Assembly (NCBI GenBank): GCA_025677815.1
Contig: JAIXMP010000003.1
Coordinates: forward strand, 558,001 to 622,000
DNA: 64,000 nt
Direction: 5' to 3'
Source: Phascolomyces articulosus
Taxonomy: Eukaryota; Mucoromycota; Mucoromycetes; Mucorales; Lichtheimiaceae
Shown here: positions 30,746 through 43,063 of the stretch, piece after piece
How positions within the stretch are numbered: the first letter of the stretch is position 1
Layout of the letters: each line of letters opens with the position of its first letter
The notes under the pieces: generated by a model
Database searches by the model: none
The model's input: only the letters and a program-made list of their open reading frames with translations
What the model was told of the DNA's origin: nothing
Position numbers and translations under genes: made by a program

Positions 30746-33700
30746 TTTATATATGCAAAGAGAGTGGGGAGGTCGTCTTCAATGAATATTATTTGAGAAG
30801 GTCGTGTTTATCCAGATACAGTTGTAAAGGCCAGCCCACCACAACAGTCACAGGCCAGCTTTTTGCTCCAATTTTTATTACAGTTCTCTTTTTTTTCCTG
30901 GTATTACTAGTCAACTTTGGTTGTACGCATTTTTTTTATCATACTTGTGCATAGCAATCCCTTTGGCCTGCTTCCGTGATAGTCTTTTTTGGTTATACTT
31001 TGTGGATGATTTTTTTGTTCTTGGATAGGATTGCTAATCACTTCCTTGTGCTCTCGCCGGGACAACTAATTATCATCAAAGTATAAACACCATATTTATC
31101 TAATTTTACATTTTGGTCAATTTAGAAGATAATGATATACAGCAGACAAAAGATATGATAGAAACCCTTTGATATGTTTTTTTTTTTTGAATAAAGATAT
31201 TTTCCAGCAAAATCTACAGTTGCTTATTTGTGCTCTTCTATAGTAGAATACATAATATGGACTTAGCTAGTAATTCCCAGTCTAGTTTTATGTTAAAGAA
31301 TGGGTTACAACTGGCTTCCAATTTATCACTCTGTTATTTTTTGCCAAAAAGATTATAGCCATTTGCTATCCGAGTTATCTTGGGCTTGTTTGCATATTAT
31401 ATACTTTTGTTTAGTTTAAATGGCATAATGGGCTATTGTTACTCGATGGTACTTTAAAAAAAGATGAAATCACCGTTAAGTTTTTATTATTAATTCACTG
31501 GACATATACACTTGGCCTTAAGTTAAAATTTTTATATTTAATAAAGTGGAAAACTGAATTGACCCGTGTCTATAGATATATGTATGGTCGCTTCCTTGCG
31601 ACACTCTGTGGTAGATTTATGTATAAATAAAAGATTATATTACATTTAGCTGAAAAACTCCCTTTAGGATGAAAAGTTAAGCTAGTGTAGATAATGAGGT
31701 AATGATATGATTGTACAAGAAAAGGGAAATTTTATATTTATGGGGGAGAAGTAGATATACACTTGGCCGTATATATATAACTCATCAACCCAGGCAACAA
31801 CAACAACAACAGAGCAAGGTGACAGAGATAGATTGAACTATCTGAAAAAGGCGTTAGAATATTCTAATATACTGATATGCGGATGAAACTTATCCACCTT
31901 TCAACAAACTAAATTTTCCAAAAACACGCTTATAAAAAATCAAGTATATATCTATGGATAATCTAATTCACACAGATCTCAGTTTAATAAAATAGAAAGC
32001 TCTTTTTGCGCTCTCTATATAAGGAGCTTGATACTAAAGCGCTCTTGTATAGATGTGAATATGCTGATAAGCTCTGGGTTGTATAGTTTATACATTACGA
32101 ATAGTCTATTAAGTAGTTAAAGTTAGCATGTAGCAATCAATTCCTTTTGAATATGTACTAATCTTGCTAATATTTTACAACCAGCTCTTTGCCGAATTCG
32201 TTGCTTTACCAAACAGGGGATATATATATTGTATCATTACTACATATGCATTGATATTTTGACTTATTATAATTATATATATGCATTAATATGTTACTAT
32301 GTAGGAAATGCTTCAATTTGTTGTTTTGTCCTTATGTAAATGCTTCTTTATAACGATCACCACTCAATCCACAGAGCAGTTAGTAAAAAGTGGGGGGGGG
32401 AGTTTAATAAGTATTAGATCCAGTTTTACTAGTCATTAGCTGGGATACGTAAAAGATGAATGAGACAAACAGTTATACAACAGAAAACAGAATTCAACTG
32501 GATATAACAAAGATCGACTCAGCATATTTTTTTGGAATAAACAAGAAAATAGGCAGTGGCTCATATATAAAATAATATATTATTGTGAAACTGATCTAAC
32601 ATGTACTTTGAGATTTTTGATATTATATCGATATGGTAATAATGAAAGTTTTGGCAAGGAAAAAAATGAAATATATAATTATGTCAACCCCAGTACAGTT
32701 TTTATTACATAAAAAAAACGAACAAATGAATAAAATTTAATGATCATATGTTACAATATTATTAAATACAAGTGTGTTGACTTTCTCATTACATTCTTTG
32801 AAATATGCTTTCCTTCATCTTCTGTCTTACAAAGCATATATAAATTGAAACTCTTGTACATCACCAGCAGAAATTCAACAATCACTCGTTTATCAAGTGT
32901 AGCATGATGTACTGTGTGAAATCCTTCTTATCCGATAAACATTTGAAAAAAGAACGTTGATTAAGAAAGGATAAGGAAGCCATATTAATAATAATAAAAT
33001 TGACAGATCGTGGGCCCATGGTCAACTGCCTTTCATGGCATAGAAGAAAACATATGCTTTCTTCAACAAGTTCTAATTATCGACCATTACACAATACAAA
33101 AAAAAATCAGCTGGTAAAACATTTTTTAACATCTCTTCAATCGATGTGGGAAAAATGTGTGTACATAGAGAATATATTTATATAAAAAAAAGCATCACCC
33201 CACTAAATCCTTGCTCATTAAGTACTAGTGCTTTGCATGGAGAAAGTCAGTTCCTGTCATTTGTGATGGTTCAATCTAATTCTGGTTTGTAAATAGTAGT
33301 CAGAAGAAAAAAGTAAACGTAAAAAAATAGATGATTACTAAATATTTGCAGTCCCGTTTAGAGAGATTGATTATCTCCATCTTTCACTATCACAAGAAAA
33401 GACATTCCTACGTACGGAATTATATAATATTATTACATTCCAATAATAAACAACAGTGTATTTAAAATGGACGTTTCACTATATTAAATATATTGTAACA
33501 GTTACACTAACAAACAAGCAATAGATCCAAGAGATATAAAAACGTAGCTAATAACCAAATCGATAGAATATCCGTACGATTTCTATTTTTGAAGTCTCAG
33601 TACCCGCATTAAATTGGTTTTGGATGTATTGTAATGAAACCACTACTATGGGTTGCTTTTTCGTTATACAATTTCATCTTTCCATAATTTGGTTAGTGAC

Positions 33701-34517
33701 TAAAATCTTTTTTAACAATATTCATGATTAATGAACAGCAAAATCAAACATAATAATAAGTAGTGAAATGGAACTAGTATCATTAGATAAACCGAACAAA
33801 GTCATAATATCCCTTCAATGATAATCAGTATAGAAATAATGGTGCGCATCTTCTCTCCCCCTTACTTTACCTGACAATATGGAAATTATAAATTCAACAT
33901 ACCATCTCCTAGGTTTTATATTAGAGGCTGCCGTTTCCATAACGTCACGACCCCTGGGTAACAATGAATTAGCTATATTTACTCTTTGGAAAATATGCAG
34001 TACTTTAATGTAAAAAAAAAAAAATGTATCTTTTTTATAACTCACATCAATTTTTAATTATTATATATTTTGATCATGCATGAGAAAAACAATGATCATA
34101 AAAAGATATGTGTATATATATTCGATGGATTACTCATGATAAACATGACGCCTTTTAACATATATATATATATATATAATATGTCCCGAAAAGAATAATT
34201 GTAACGTTGTTGGTTACGGTTTCATATATAATCTCCAATAAGATGTCAAGTTTATTTTGGTAGTAAACGTGGTAATAAAAATAAACAACTCTATATCAAT
34301 TTAATACTTTGATGAGACATGCTCTTTTCGTGTGTGTGGATGACGATGATGATGTTTATAATAATGAGATGCTTTTATTTCAGGAGTTTATGGAATATAT
34401 CGTGTTTTTAAAATATATACTAGTAGTTGTTGGTTGGTGAAAAAAGAGGAGATGCGTGGCGTATAATGATAATATTTTTTTTGTACATTGTTGCAGATAT
34501 AGTAAACGTAGTCTTTT
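30746..34517. other. 3.8-kb gene-poor region
   Basis: No intact gene is supported. The left edge carries the NDUFB2-like promoter. A remnant with protein-like frames lies at 31257..31630 (+). Otherwise there are AT tracts, (AT)n near 34160-34180, a G10 run near 32392, and scattered short frames. The right edge abuts the 3' end of mL60. Confidence 0.4.
31257..31630 (+). pseudogene. Possible decayed membrane-protein fragment
   Basis: From ATG 31257 one frame reads MDLASNSQSSFMLKNGLQLA then NLSLCYFLPKRL, a TAG, and continues in the same frame as PFAIRVILGLFAYYILLFSL with a stop at 31457. A second frame from 31436 reads HWTYTLGLKLKFLYLIKW. The mix of polar start and hydrophobic helix looks coding, but stops break it. 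No family was recognised. Confidence 0.2.
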
Positions 34518-34927
34518 CTAGAAACCAGGAGGACTTGTTCGGTCAGTTTTCTTGGTGAACTTTGGTACCTTGTGAAGTGATTTACGGTGACCTTTTGCGT
34601 ATCTGCTGAATACTGTATATTTATCGCGAGGGTGCATTTCGGATTCTTTGGGGAGTGCTAAGGCCTTATCCAATGCTTTACAACGAACACCTGATTCAGC
34701 AACAGTAGCAATGACATCGTCAACAGCCTTAAGTCGCTTGCGTACATTGGCCTTACGAGTACCCGACATGCGGAAGGGGTTTTTCCTATTTTTTTTCATG
34801 TTTCATTGTCAATACTATTACTATCAAGAGAAGAAAACACGTACGAAAAAAAAAGAATTGTTCCTTCTTTATATTACCATAAGAGACCACTTTGAGCTAC
34901 AAATGACTGACGGAATGGACCAAACAT
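34518..34927 (-). CDS. MRPL31: Mitochondrial large-subunit ribosomal protein mL60 (Mrpl31)
   Basis: A fungal mitoribosomal protein. Two exons on the minus strand, 34878..34927 and 34518..34785, give 105 aa. The first exon encodes MFGPFRQSFVAQSGLL and splices in phase 2 to form the conserved WKNPFRMS. Yeast Mrpl31 starts MFGPFK and has WKIPWRMS. The C-terminal half, LPKESEMHPRDKYTVFSRYA then GHRKSLHKVPKFTK, matches yeast (FPKENQMSSKDKYWTF, then GYRKGIHKVPKWTK). Reading only the second exon would suggest a wrong start (MKKNRKNP) that is really intron. The intron is 92 bp. The start codon lies 192 bp from that of RRP1 on the other strand. Confidence 0.93.
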
Positions 34928-35119
34928 TATATTATGTATATACAAAAAAGCTATCTAATCCCGCAGACAACAATATATCCCACCCCTTCCCTCCCAAGCA
35001 TTAATTTGTGGCTTAGGGCTAAATATCACATTTTTGATAGACAGCTTTTTTTTGATTTTCGGGAAAGAAGTAGCTCATTTTTCCTGCAAAAATTATTATA
35101 TATCAAACAAAAAAAAATT
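34928..35119. promoter_or_regulatory. Divergent mL60-RRP1 promoter region
   Basis: The two ATGs are 192 bp apart, facing away. Both genes serve ribosome production (mitochondrial and nucleolar), so a shared control is plausible (inference). No specific motif was identified. Confidence 0.45.
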
Positions 35120-36225
35120 ATGAGTGAAACGATCACCCAAGAAAGTTCATTGCCATTTGGAAAACATTTGGCTGCCAATGGTAATAATAGTTATCCTCGA
35201 GAATATTCATTTTCTCATGTATTATGATAATAGAAAGAAAGTATTGAGTTGACTAAATAACATTGATCATGGTCCATATAAAAATATAAACTTAGACAAG
35301 AAAACTCGCGACAAAGCAGTTAGCTCATTACGACGATATATTTCCAATGGTCCCGAGTTATCTCATTTAGATCTCTTGAAATTATGGAAAGGTTTATTCT
35401 ATTGTAAGTGCTGAATTGAGTGTCTAGGCCCTTTTTTTCTCTACATACTGGTATCTCTATGTGTACAAAAAAAATATTTACTTACGCGTTTCCCGTCATA
35501 GGTTTTTGGATGTCTGACAAGCCATTGATACAACAAGACCTCGCCGAAAAATTGGGGTCACTTGTATTAGATATGCCTGCCGATAATGCAATTCCTTTTC
35601 TCAAAGCATTTTGGGAAATTCATTGTTCAGAATGGCATGGTTTGGATAGAATAAGGTAAAATAGGGTTGTTAGATAGGATGATTCGTATTTTTTTTATCT
35701 ATTGAAAAAACTAAAAAACATACTTTACACTTGAATATAGATTGGACAAGTTTTATATGTTGTTAAGACGCGTTATCTTTTATTCTTTCTTATTTTTGGC
35801 AAATCATGATTGGAATGATGAGCGAGTAGAAGAATATACAACTATGCTTTTGAATGGTCCTTTACAGTAAGTTCTGTCGGATGCACTTACTATCAAGTAA
35901 CCCTGAAGTTTCTTACCAACCATTTTTTTTTTACCACATGTATAGCCCCACAGACCGAAAAAAGCCTGATTCCATCCGATACCATATTTTTGAAATTTAT
36001 TTTGAAGAGCTCGATAAAGTCTTGGAATTACAAAAAGAACAAGGAGAAGAAGTGAATTTAAAAATGGAATTAATTGAACAACCTATTCAAATAACTGCTA
36101 GTGAATCAGTGAACAAGATTGTAAGGAATAAAGCAAAAGCTGCTTTAGCCGCTTGGGAAGAAGAAAAGAGAGCAGAGGAAACCGGAGATAATGAGGATGA
36201 AGATGATATGGATGAAGATGAATAG
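35120..36225 (+). CDS. RRP1: RRP1/NOP52 ribosomal RNA processing protein
   Basis: A nucleolar protein needed to make the 60S ribosomal subunit (27S/28S pre-rRNA processing). Five exons, 35120..35180, 35296..35403, 35502..35655, 35741..35866 and 35946..36225, give 242 aa. The domain shows [43 protein letters not shown]-like [29 protein letters not shown] and [19 protein letters not shown], all in the family order. The C-terminus is acidic ([10 protein letters not shown]). It is close to the yeast protein in length and shorter than the long animal NOP52 tail. The last intron acceptor is close to a poly-T tract; the join H-P-T-D-R restores frame. Confidence 0.93.
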
Positions 36226-36652
36226 ATGATTACTATTATTATTATTATTTTTCCCCTTCAAAAAAATACACAATCACATACACACACATACTATACATTT
36301 TTTTTTTCTCCTTTTTATTTTTGTATATATACTCATTAATAGCAACCATGGGCCAGCATAACATATTATCAAATGATTAAAAAAAACCACCGCCAACCCA
36401 TTTTTTATAGCATCCACTTTTTTTTTTGTATTATCAGTAAACAATAACATAAGCATGATATGTGAAAAACTCTTCCTATTTTTTTTTTGAATAACAAAAC
36501 AAAAAAACATCATTGATATAACTTTTTTTTTCCTTTTTTTTCTCTTTTTCGAAAGAAACGGTGTGTATATGTGATATATATATATATAATGGACATTATG
36601 CAAAATGTATAAAATTTTGATAGAAAAAAAAAGAGAAAAACAAATCCTATAT
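36226..36652. other. Convergent intergenic spacer RRP1-CCT8
   Basis: About 430 bp of A/T tracts between two 3' ends. A 141-codon minus-strand frame here, 36274..36699, is low complexity and overlaps the CCT8 end; it is not taken as a gene. Confidence 0.5.
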
Positions 36653-39128
36653 TTAATCTTCATCCCAATGACCTTGTTGCTTGGGTGGTTTAGGTCCACC
36701 TGCAGGTTTAGACATAATGATCTATTGTATTTTATAATCTATACTTAGTATCTCTTTTTATAAATCCATTATTTGCTATGCAACACACACTGTATATAAA
36801 TATAAATACGTTACCTGATCTACTCGCAAAACGGTTATTGCTGTATCAGCAGCAAGTTTGATTGCAAGGTGCTTGGCAGGGAAGGAATCAAAGATACCAG
36901 CCTTGGTAGCATCCAAAGTACCATCAGTGTTTTCCTATTATATATACAGTCCATGATCAATCTACTGCTTACCAAAAAAAACAACAAATTCTGTGTCCTC
37001 TTCTCTTTCTCTTTATCATGATTATAACATACCTCAACATCAACACCAATAGAAAGACCGGAGTCACCTTCTTGATAATGTGCAGCATACAAATGAGACA
37101 AGACAGCAGTAGCATCCATACCAGCATTTTCACACAAAGTACGAGGGACCACTTCCAAAGCTTCTGCAAACTTTTTGATAGAATGTTGGTTCAAACCAGG
37201 AGTCTTGGAAGCCACTGTTTGCAAACGCTTGTTCAATTCCATTTCAACAGCACCAGCACCAGGCAACAAACGGGGATCACGTGTAGCAGCCTTGATGACA
37301 TTGACACCATCATCAATGGCACGTTCAATATCATCCATATGGTTTTGTGTGGCACCACGAATCACGACAGTGGTCGTACGCGATCGATCTTGTTCTTCTT
37401 GACGGAATACAGTGACACGGTCACTACCAATTTCTACGGTTTCAACAATATCACAGTAACCCATTTCTTCTGCCATGGGGGCACCCAAACGTGCTAATGC
37501 AGTAGCACCGACAACACGGCACAATCGTCGAATATCAAACTTGGAAAGAACCTTGACGGTCAAAATACCGAATCGATTCAAGTAGTGTTGTGCTAATTCA
37601 CCAACACCAGCACCAGTGACGACAACCTTGACACCAGCATCAGCCAATTCTTGGAAAATCTATATATTTATACAGCCAAATAAATGTAAATATTGTATCA
37701 TTTTTTTTCCCTTTTTCAATCTTCGTCGTAATTCCTTTCTCTCTCTCTTAATCCTTATTTCTTTAATTTACCTTTTCCATATGCTTTTCTTCGTCCTTGC
37801 TAAAGTTAAGCATTTCTTGTGCGTTATGAATCAAAACAGTACCCTTTGTTTCAGTTTGTGCGATATCCAAAGGACAAGTGAATACAGCAACCTTAGCCTT
37901 GGTGGCACTTTGGACAGGACCTGATTATATAGATAAAAAAATAAGAGGACCATGCCAATATGAGACATCTTGGTGCTTTCGATTACAGTATGCAAATGAA
38001 CTCTCTCTCTCTTTTCTTTTCCTTTCCATTCACCCTATTTCGAAATAGATCGATGGATACCTTCGGGTTCACGACCAAAGACCATGCCTTTAACAACTGC
38101 TGATTCATAAATACTAGAACCCATCACTTTGACCACTCGAATATTATCAACATTGAAATCGACAGGGTTCTTGGGCATCACATTTTGTGCAGCTTCAACA
38201 ACAAGATCACTTAACAAATCCTCATGACCATATTGCTTAGATCCAATGGCTGCCTTGATATTCTTTCGTAATTCATCAGCAGACTTGAGATCTTCGACCT
38301 TGGTAACCGATAAATCTAAAACCAATGAATTCTCATATTGATGAGCCTTTGGTCACATATATAAAAAAAAGGTACACACTTCCCACTCATATCCCTATAA
38401 TTTCACCTTGCCCCTCTCCTCTCAAAATCCCTTTTTTAAAATTATAGATATATATACCTTGAATAATTTCAAGAGCTCTATCTCTTGCCAATTCATAACC
38501 TTGAATGACTTCAGATGGATGAAGACCAAGACGTAACAAGTGTTCGGCCTTCTTTAACAATTCACCAGCCAACACAATGACAAGATTGGTATTATCACCC
38601 AACTCGGATTCTTGTTGCTGAGATGCCATAACAAGAAGTTTGGCAGCAGGATGAACAACGTCCAATTCACGAATGATGGTGGCAGCATCGTTGGTAACAA
38701 AAAGTTTTTCGAGATGATTGATGATCATTTTGTTACGACCTGTCAGATTTATTTTTTTGGAGATTTTTCATCAGATGACCATTTTTTTTTTCTCCCATCA
38801 GATCTTTTAAAAGAAAAACAAATAAGATTTAACAATCATTACCATTAGGGCCCATAGATGTGCGTACAACTTCAGCAAGTTCATGAGTGGCTTCAATGTT
38901 GCGCAAGACTGCTTCATCGACACCTTGTTGGAACTGTCAAAAATAATAATAATAATAAAAAATAGTCATCAGTAACAATCTTTTTTTTATATATATAAAA
39001 TAGCTTTTTCTTGAATAGAAAGAAAAAAAGATCTTGTTCATCCATGCAATTTTTGTATATATATTTTTTACCTTGTAGCCTTCCTTGAAAAGTTGAGGAA
39101 GGGTACCTTTAGGTATGCGTAAAGCCAT
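36653..39128 (-). CDS. CCT8: T-complex protein 1 subunit theta (CCT8)
   Basis: One of eight subunits of the cytosolic chaperonin CCT/TRiC, which folds actin, tubulin and others using ATP. Eight exons on the minus strand, 39072..39128, 38843..38933, 38458..38739, 38061..38315, 37772..37920, 37033..37659, 36815..36934 and 36653..36721, give 549 aa. The theta identity comes from MALRIPKGTLPQLFKEGYK, MIINHLEKLFVTNDAATIIR, FNVDNIRVVKVMGS, TETKGTVLI, RRLCRVVGATALARL, MDDIERAIDDGVN and the C-terminal IIMSKPAGGPKPP. The loop after SQQQESEL reads GDNTN in place of the common GDGT(T/N). Length is normal. A long first-intron-to-start region and 611 bp separate it from BRD8. Confidence 0.96.
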
Positions 39129-39739
39129 GATTTATTTTGTGAAATTGACACGCGTCAAAAAAAAGAAGGGATAGCAAAAAAAAAAAGTTAAAACGAAAAA
39201 AATTGGAAGGTTGTGGTACTCTACTGCACGTGTGGTATTCTCAGCTTGAACTCTCCGATCATATTTCATACAAAACGCCTATTGGAAATAAACTATTGAG
39301 TTTCTTGATGAATATCATATATGAGAGTCGTCATAAACCGGATAAATATATGTTATACATAAGAATCAATGATATAGACTAATAGATAATAACGAAAGTA
39401 TGATAAACAGATAAAAAACTAGGCGACAATCTATACTGGGTTTTCGTTGGCATGATGGACAACAAATAATACTTTATTATTCAAGCAAGATGCAAATGAA
39501 AGGAAAAGAAAGAAAAGAAACGCAGAAAACAAAATGAAATGTAATTCTCTGTAACATATCTAAGCAAAAAAAAACCATGCATATGTAATTATGGGAATAT
39601 ATACAAATAGTATAGCAATGACGGTGATAATAAAGTCGCGCGCAATCCATTATGGAACGCGCTCTTTCACTAATTTCCTCCGCACTTTTTCTGCCGCCAA
39701 CTTAACCTTTTTTTTCCACACTTGTATTCAATTCAAATA
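39129..39739. other. Divergent CCT8-BRD8 intergenic region
   Basis: About 610 bp between two divergent starts. It contains poly-A runs near 39175-39190 and a GC-richer patch near 39635-39665 just upstream of BRD8. No ORF and no named site was recognised. Confidence 0.45.
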
Positions 39740-42316
39740 ATGGCAGCAACAACAGCAGAATGGACCGTATTGGAGAAATTACTTTTAGCACAAGCTGTTT
39801 ACAAGTTTGGTGAAGATAATTGGTTCCAAATTGCACGTAATCTTAAGCAACATAGTCTTTTAGATCGTCAACCTGAATTTTTTAATCAAAAAGTAATAAT
39901 ACTATTCATCCACTACTTTTTTTTTCTTAAAAAAAACCAGGTCCTCACTAATATAAATATGAATTGTTTTTTTTTCTTTTAGAATTGTTCATTACAGTAT
40001 TATTTACTGATTGAAAGTCTTGAAACTGAAAAGTACGAAAGAATCCATGGCATCATATAGACGAGAAAAAAATAATTATACTCAATGATAATATTTTATT
40101 ATTATTATTATTATTATAGGAGACAAACAAAATCAAGCGCACAGGACATGCCACCTGTTGTAAAACTGGCAAAGCAACTATATATTCAACGGATCGATGA
40201 ATTAAAACGAGCTATTAAACAAGACGATGAGAAATTTTTGAAATTGATTGGTGAAATTGAAGAGATCCGAAACGGTAAATGGGATTCAAAACTAACAGAA
40301 AAGGTAGAATCAGATCCCACTATAAAAGAAACAACTACAACTGCGACGACTCCTATGAGTACCGCTACTTCGACACCTGCTGAACAACCATCACCTTCAC
40401 AACAAGAATCCTCGGCCAATGAAAACCAACCAGCCGAATTACCATTATCGAATGAAACACCTACATCGACGATAACACCTCCTACCACTACCACACCTAC
40501 CACGACTACAGCCCCTATTCCTGTAGAAAATAATGATACCCATAAAATAACAACTGATGAAAATACACCTGTTGATTCTAGTACCACCACTTCCATCACC
40601 GAAACTCCAGAAACATCCAAAGGAACAGATATTCCAATCATCACAACAACAGAAGCGACGAGCCCTTCTGAACAACCATCGAATTCTGAAGAGGAAAAAG
40701 AGTTTACACCAAAAGAACCATTAGATCAATCACAAAAATCATCTACAACTGAACCGATGGAACTTGATACTACTCAAGACTCAAATACAGTGACAGTACC
40801 TTCTCCTACAGAAGAAGCAAGAACACCTACACCCGTTCTTGAAGAACAACAACAACAACAACCTCAAATCACATCCCAACCTGCAGTACTAGATCAAAAA
40901 ATGTCCTTTACACCTACTCTAAGTGGATCACCTCAATCTGATGCAAGTTATCAATCTGCCATGGAAACCAGCAATATTGTACCTGGCGGTCATCAACTAT
41001 CAACCACGCCAGAACTATCTATCGAACAACAACAGCAACAACAACCACAATTTTCATCCACACAAGAACCATTGAATGATTTACGAGTTTCAGAAAGTGA
41101 AAAACGTAAATACGAAGAAGAAGATCAAGGATTCAAACGTCAACGTTTAGAAGAACCTACTCAAGGTATATAGAGAGAAAAAAAAGACGTAATGATTTTT
41201 TTTTTGGGGGAGAAAGGAAAGATGAATTCAAAATTCATGCAAAACACATATCCAATCAACTTTATAGAAATAAAAAAAGAAGATCAAGATGAATTAAGTT
41301 CTCATGAACAACGACAACAACATATAATTACAGAAGAAGAACGTACACAAGTAGAACGATCGTCAGGTGAGTTGTAAAAAAAATTATTATTATTTCCAAC
41401 AATTGGGGGATGGGGTAGGGAAAAGGGAATAAGAAAAAGAATAGAATGAACAATGAACAAGTTTGGATGGTTTAGAAAAGGATAATATAATTAATTTAAA
41501 AAAAATGAAGATATCCTAATTTGATGAACGGGTTTTAATAATAATATTCTATCTTAATAATGATAATGATAAAAAAAAAATAATTATATAGAACCAAAAT
41601 CTCCTGAGGCGATCAACTTAAAATCACCTGAAGCACCCCTTTCCATGATGGCAAGTCATAGTAGTAGTAGTACGACAGGTGCAGGTAGTAGTAGTGGAGG
41701 AGGAGGAACAATAGGAGCAGATGGCGAAGGTACAGAAAGTGTTACGGGTAGTGAAAGTAATGCACCTACCCCCACATCAACGTCTGATAAACGAAAAAGC
41801 AAAGATGAACAACGACAACAAAAGTCTTGGCAAAAGAATATCAATCTATTATGGCGTGAAATAGCAAATCACAAGAATGGAGCCATGTTTATGAATCCAA
41901 TCAAAGAAGCAACTGCACCTTTGTACTACGATGTCGTCAAGCATCCTGTGGACCTCAAGACCATTAAAAACAGAATCAGAGATGGGGTAACGTGAACATA
42001 ACTTTTGAATGGGGAAAGAAAGAAAAAAAAACACTATCGATTTTTAATTAATTTTTTTTTTCTGATCTGGACTTCTCTATAGGTGATCAAGACAACTGTG
42101 GAATTTGAACGAGATATTGTCCTTATGCTGACTAACTCTTTAATGTACAATAAGGAAGGCACAGAAATATATCAAATGGCATTAGAAATGCTTGAAGATG
42201 TAAATGAACAATTAAAACTTTTTAAAGCGGCCGATAGTAATTCATCAACAACAGCTACACATACTCGAAAAGCTTCAACAGTTGCAAAAGATCGACGAAA
42301 GAGTGTCGCTGAATAA
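39740..42316 (+). CDS. BRD8: BRD8-like bromodomain subunit of NuA4/TIP60 complex
   Basis: The animal homolog BRD8 is a subunit of the TIP60/NuA4 histone acetyltransferase complex. Six exons, 39740..39892, 39983..40032, 40120..41165, 41268..41366, 41592..41986 and 42083..42316, give 658 aa. The N-terminal SANT-like unit WTVLEKLLLAQAVYKFGEDN then WFQIARNLKQHS and PEFFNQKNCSLQYYLLIES corresponds to BRD8 (DWFSQKHCASQYSELLE). A helical stretch, QLYIQRIDELKRAIKQDDEK, follows. Residues 115-440 are a disordered Thr/Pro/Gln-rich linker. A C-terminal bromodomain, about 529-625, reads LLWREIANHKNGAMFMNPIK, VVKHPVDLKTIKNRI and NSLMYNKEGTEIYQMALEM, with the acetyl-lysine-binding Asn of the YN motif present. 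The upstream in-frame TTG is not needed. Confidence 0.9.
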
Positions 42317-43063
42317 TAAATAATAATAAAAAATAAAAATAAAAAAGATAACAAATATAAATAAATAAAAGATGCACAATGATAAAATCTTGTTTCATCC
42401 TGATCAGATCTCTCTCTCTATTTCGTTCTTCTTTTTCTTTCTTATATATAAATGGATAGTAAGTATGGCAGGATAGTAAATGGAAAATCTAATCAATTTA
42501 TAATTGTAATTTACGCTGTGTATTATTGTATATAAGTGTGTGTATGGATAACACAAGCTGTCAATCGTTTATTTTTTTTATTTTTTCTTATATGTATATA
42601 AAAATGTAAAACTTGATTTTTTTTATTTTTTCTTATATGTATATAAAAATGTAAAACTTGATTTTTTTTATTATCACGAGGATCATAGTTTCCAATTCCG
42701 GATCAGATGCTGCATTATATATCCCCAAGACCATGTGTAATATATTGTTTCTGTGATTGCGTGCGTATAATGTGTTTAATGTGTTGTGTGTGTGTGTTAA
42801 TAGTGTGCGCAGTTGTTACGCGTGATGTTGTTACAGAGTAAAAAAAAAAAGGTAGTAGTAGAGACAAGAAAGATAATGTATATCTCTCTATTTTTTTTTT
42901 AAAAAAAAACAAAGGTAAAGGTATTGGCTTGGTATTGCTGTTTTTGTTGTAATATGTTGTAAATGTGATGTATAATAAAATGTCTTGTAAAAAAAAAAAA
43001 GGTGTCATGATAAAAAGTGCAAAATAAGAAAGAGTAATAAAGAACAAGTTAATAAAATTTATC
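42317..43063. other. Convergent intergenic region with a tandem duplication
   Basis: About 750 bp between the BRD8 and GATA-factor 3' ends. It includes a 45-bp tandem repeat (listed separately), a T10/A9 junction at 42891-42909 and GT-rich sequence near 42785-42800. The 110-codon minus-strand frame is low complexity. Confidence 0.5.
42571..42672. repeat. 45-bp tandem duplication (2.3 copies)
   Basis: Two identical 45-bp copies, 42571-42615 and 42616-42660, are followed by about 12 bp of a third. The unit starts with A-T8-A-T6-C and ends with AAAATGTAAAACTTG. It lies about 255 bp downstream of the BRD8 stop codon, so it may be in the 3' UTR. Confidence 0.95.

Noticed and set aside
34518..34799. 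Start MKKNRKNP for mL60
   Set aside because: That start lies in intron sequence; splicing from 34878 gives the family N-terminus MFGPF...WKNPFRMS.
36274..36699. 141-codon minus-strand ORF
   Set aside because: Low complexity and overlaps the last coding exon of CCT8 in another frame.
40186..40644. 152-codon minus-strand ORF rich in Val and Gly
   Set aside because: Antisense of the Thr/Pro-rich linker of BRD8; composition is a mirror of the repeats.
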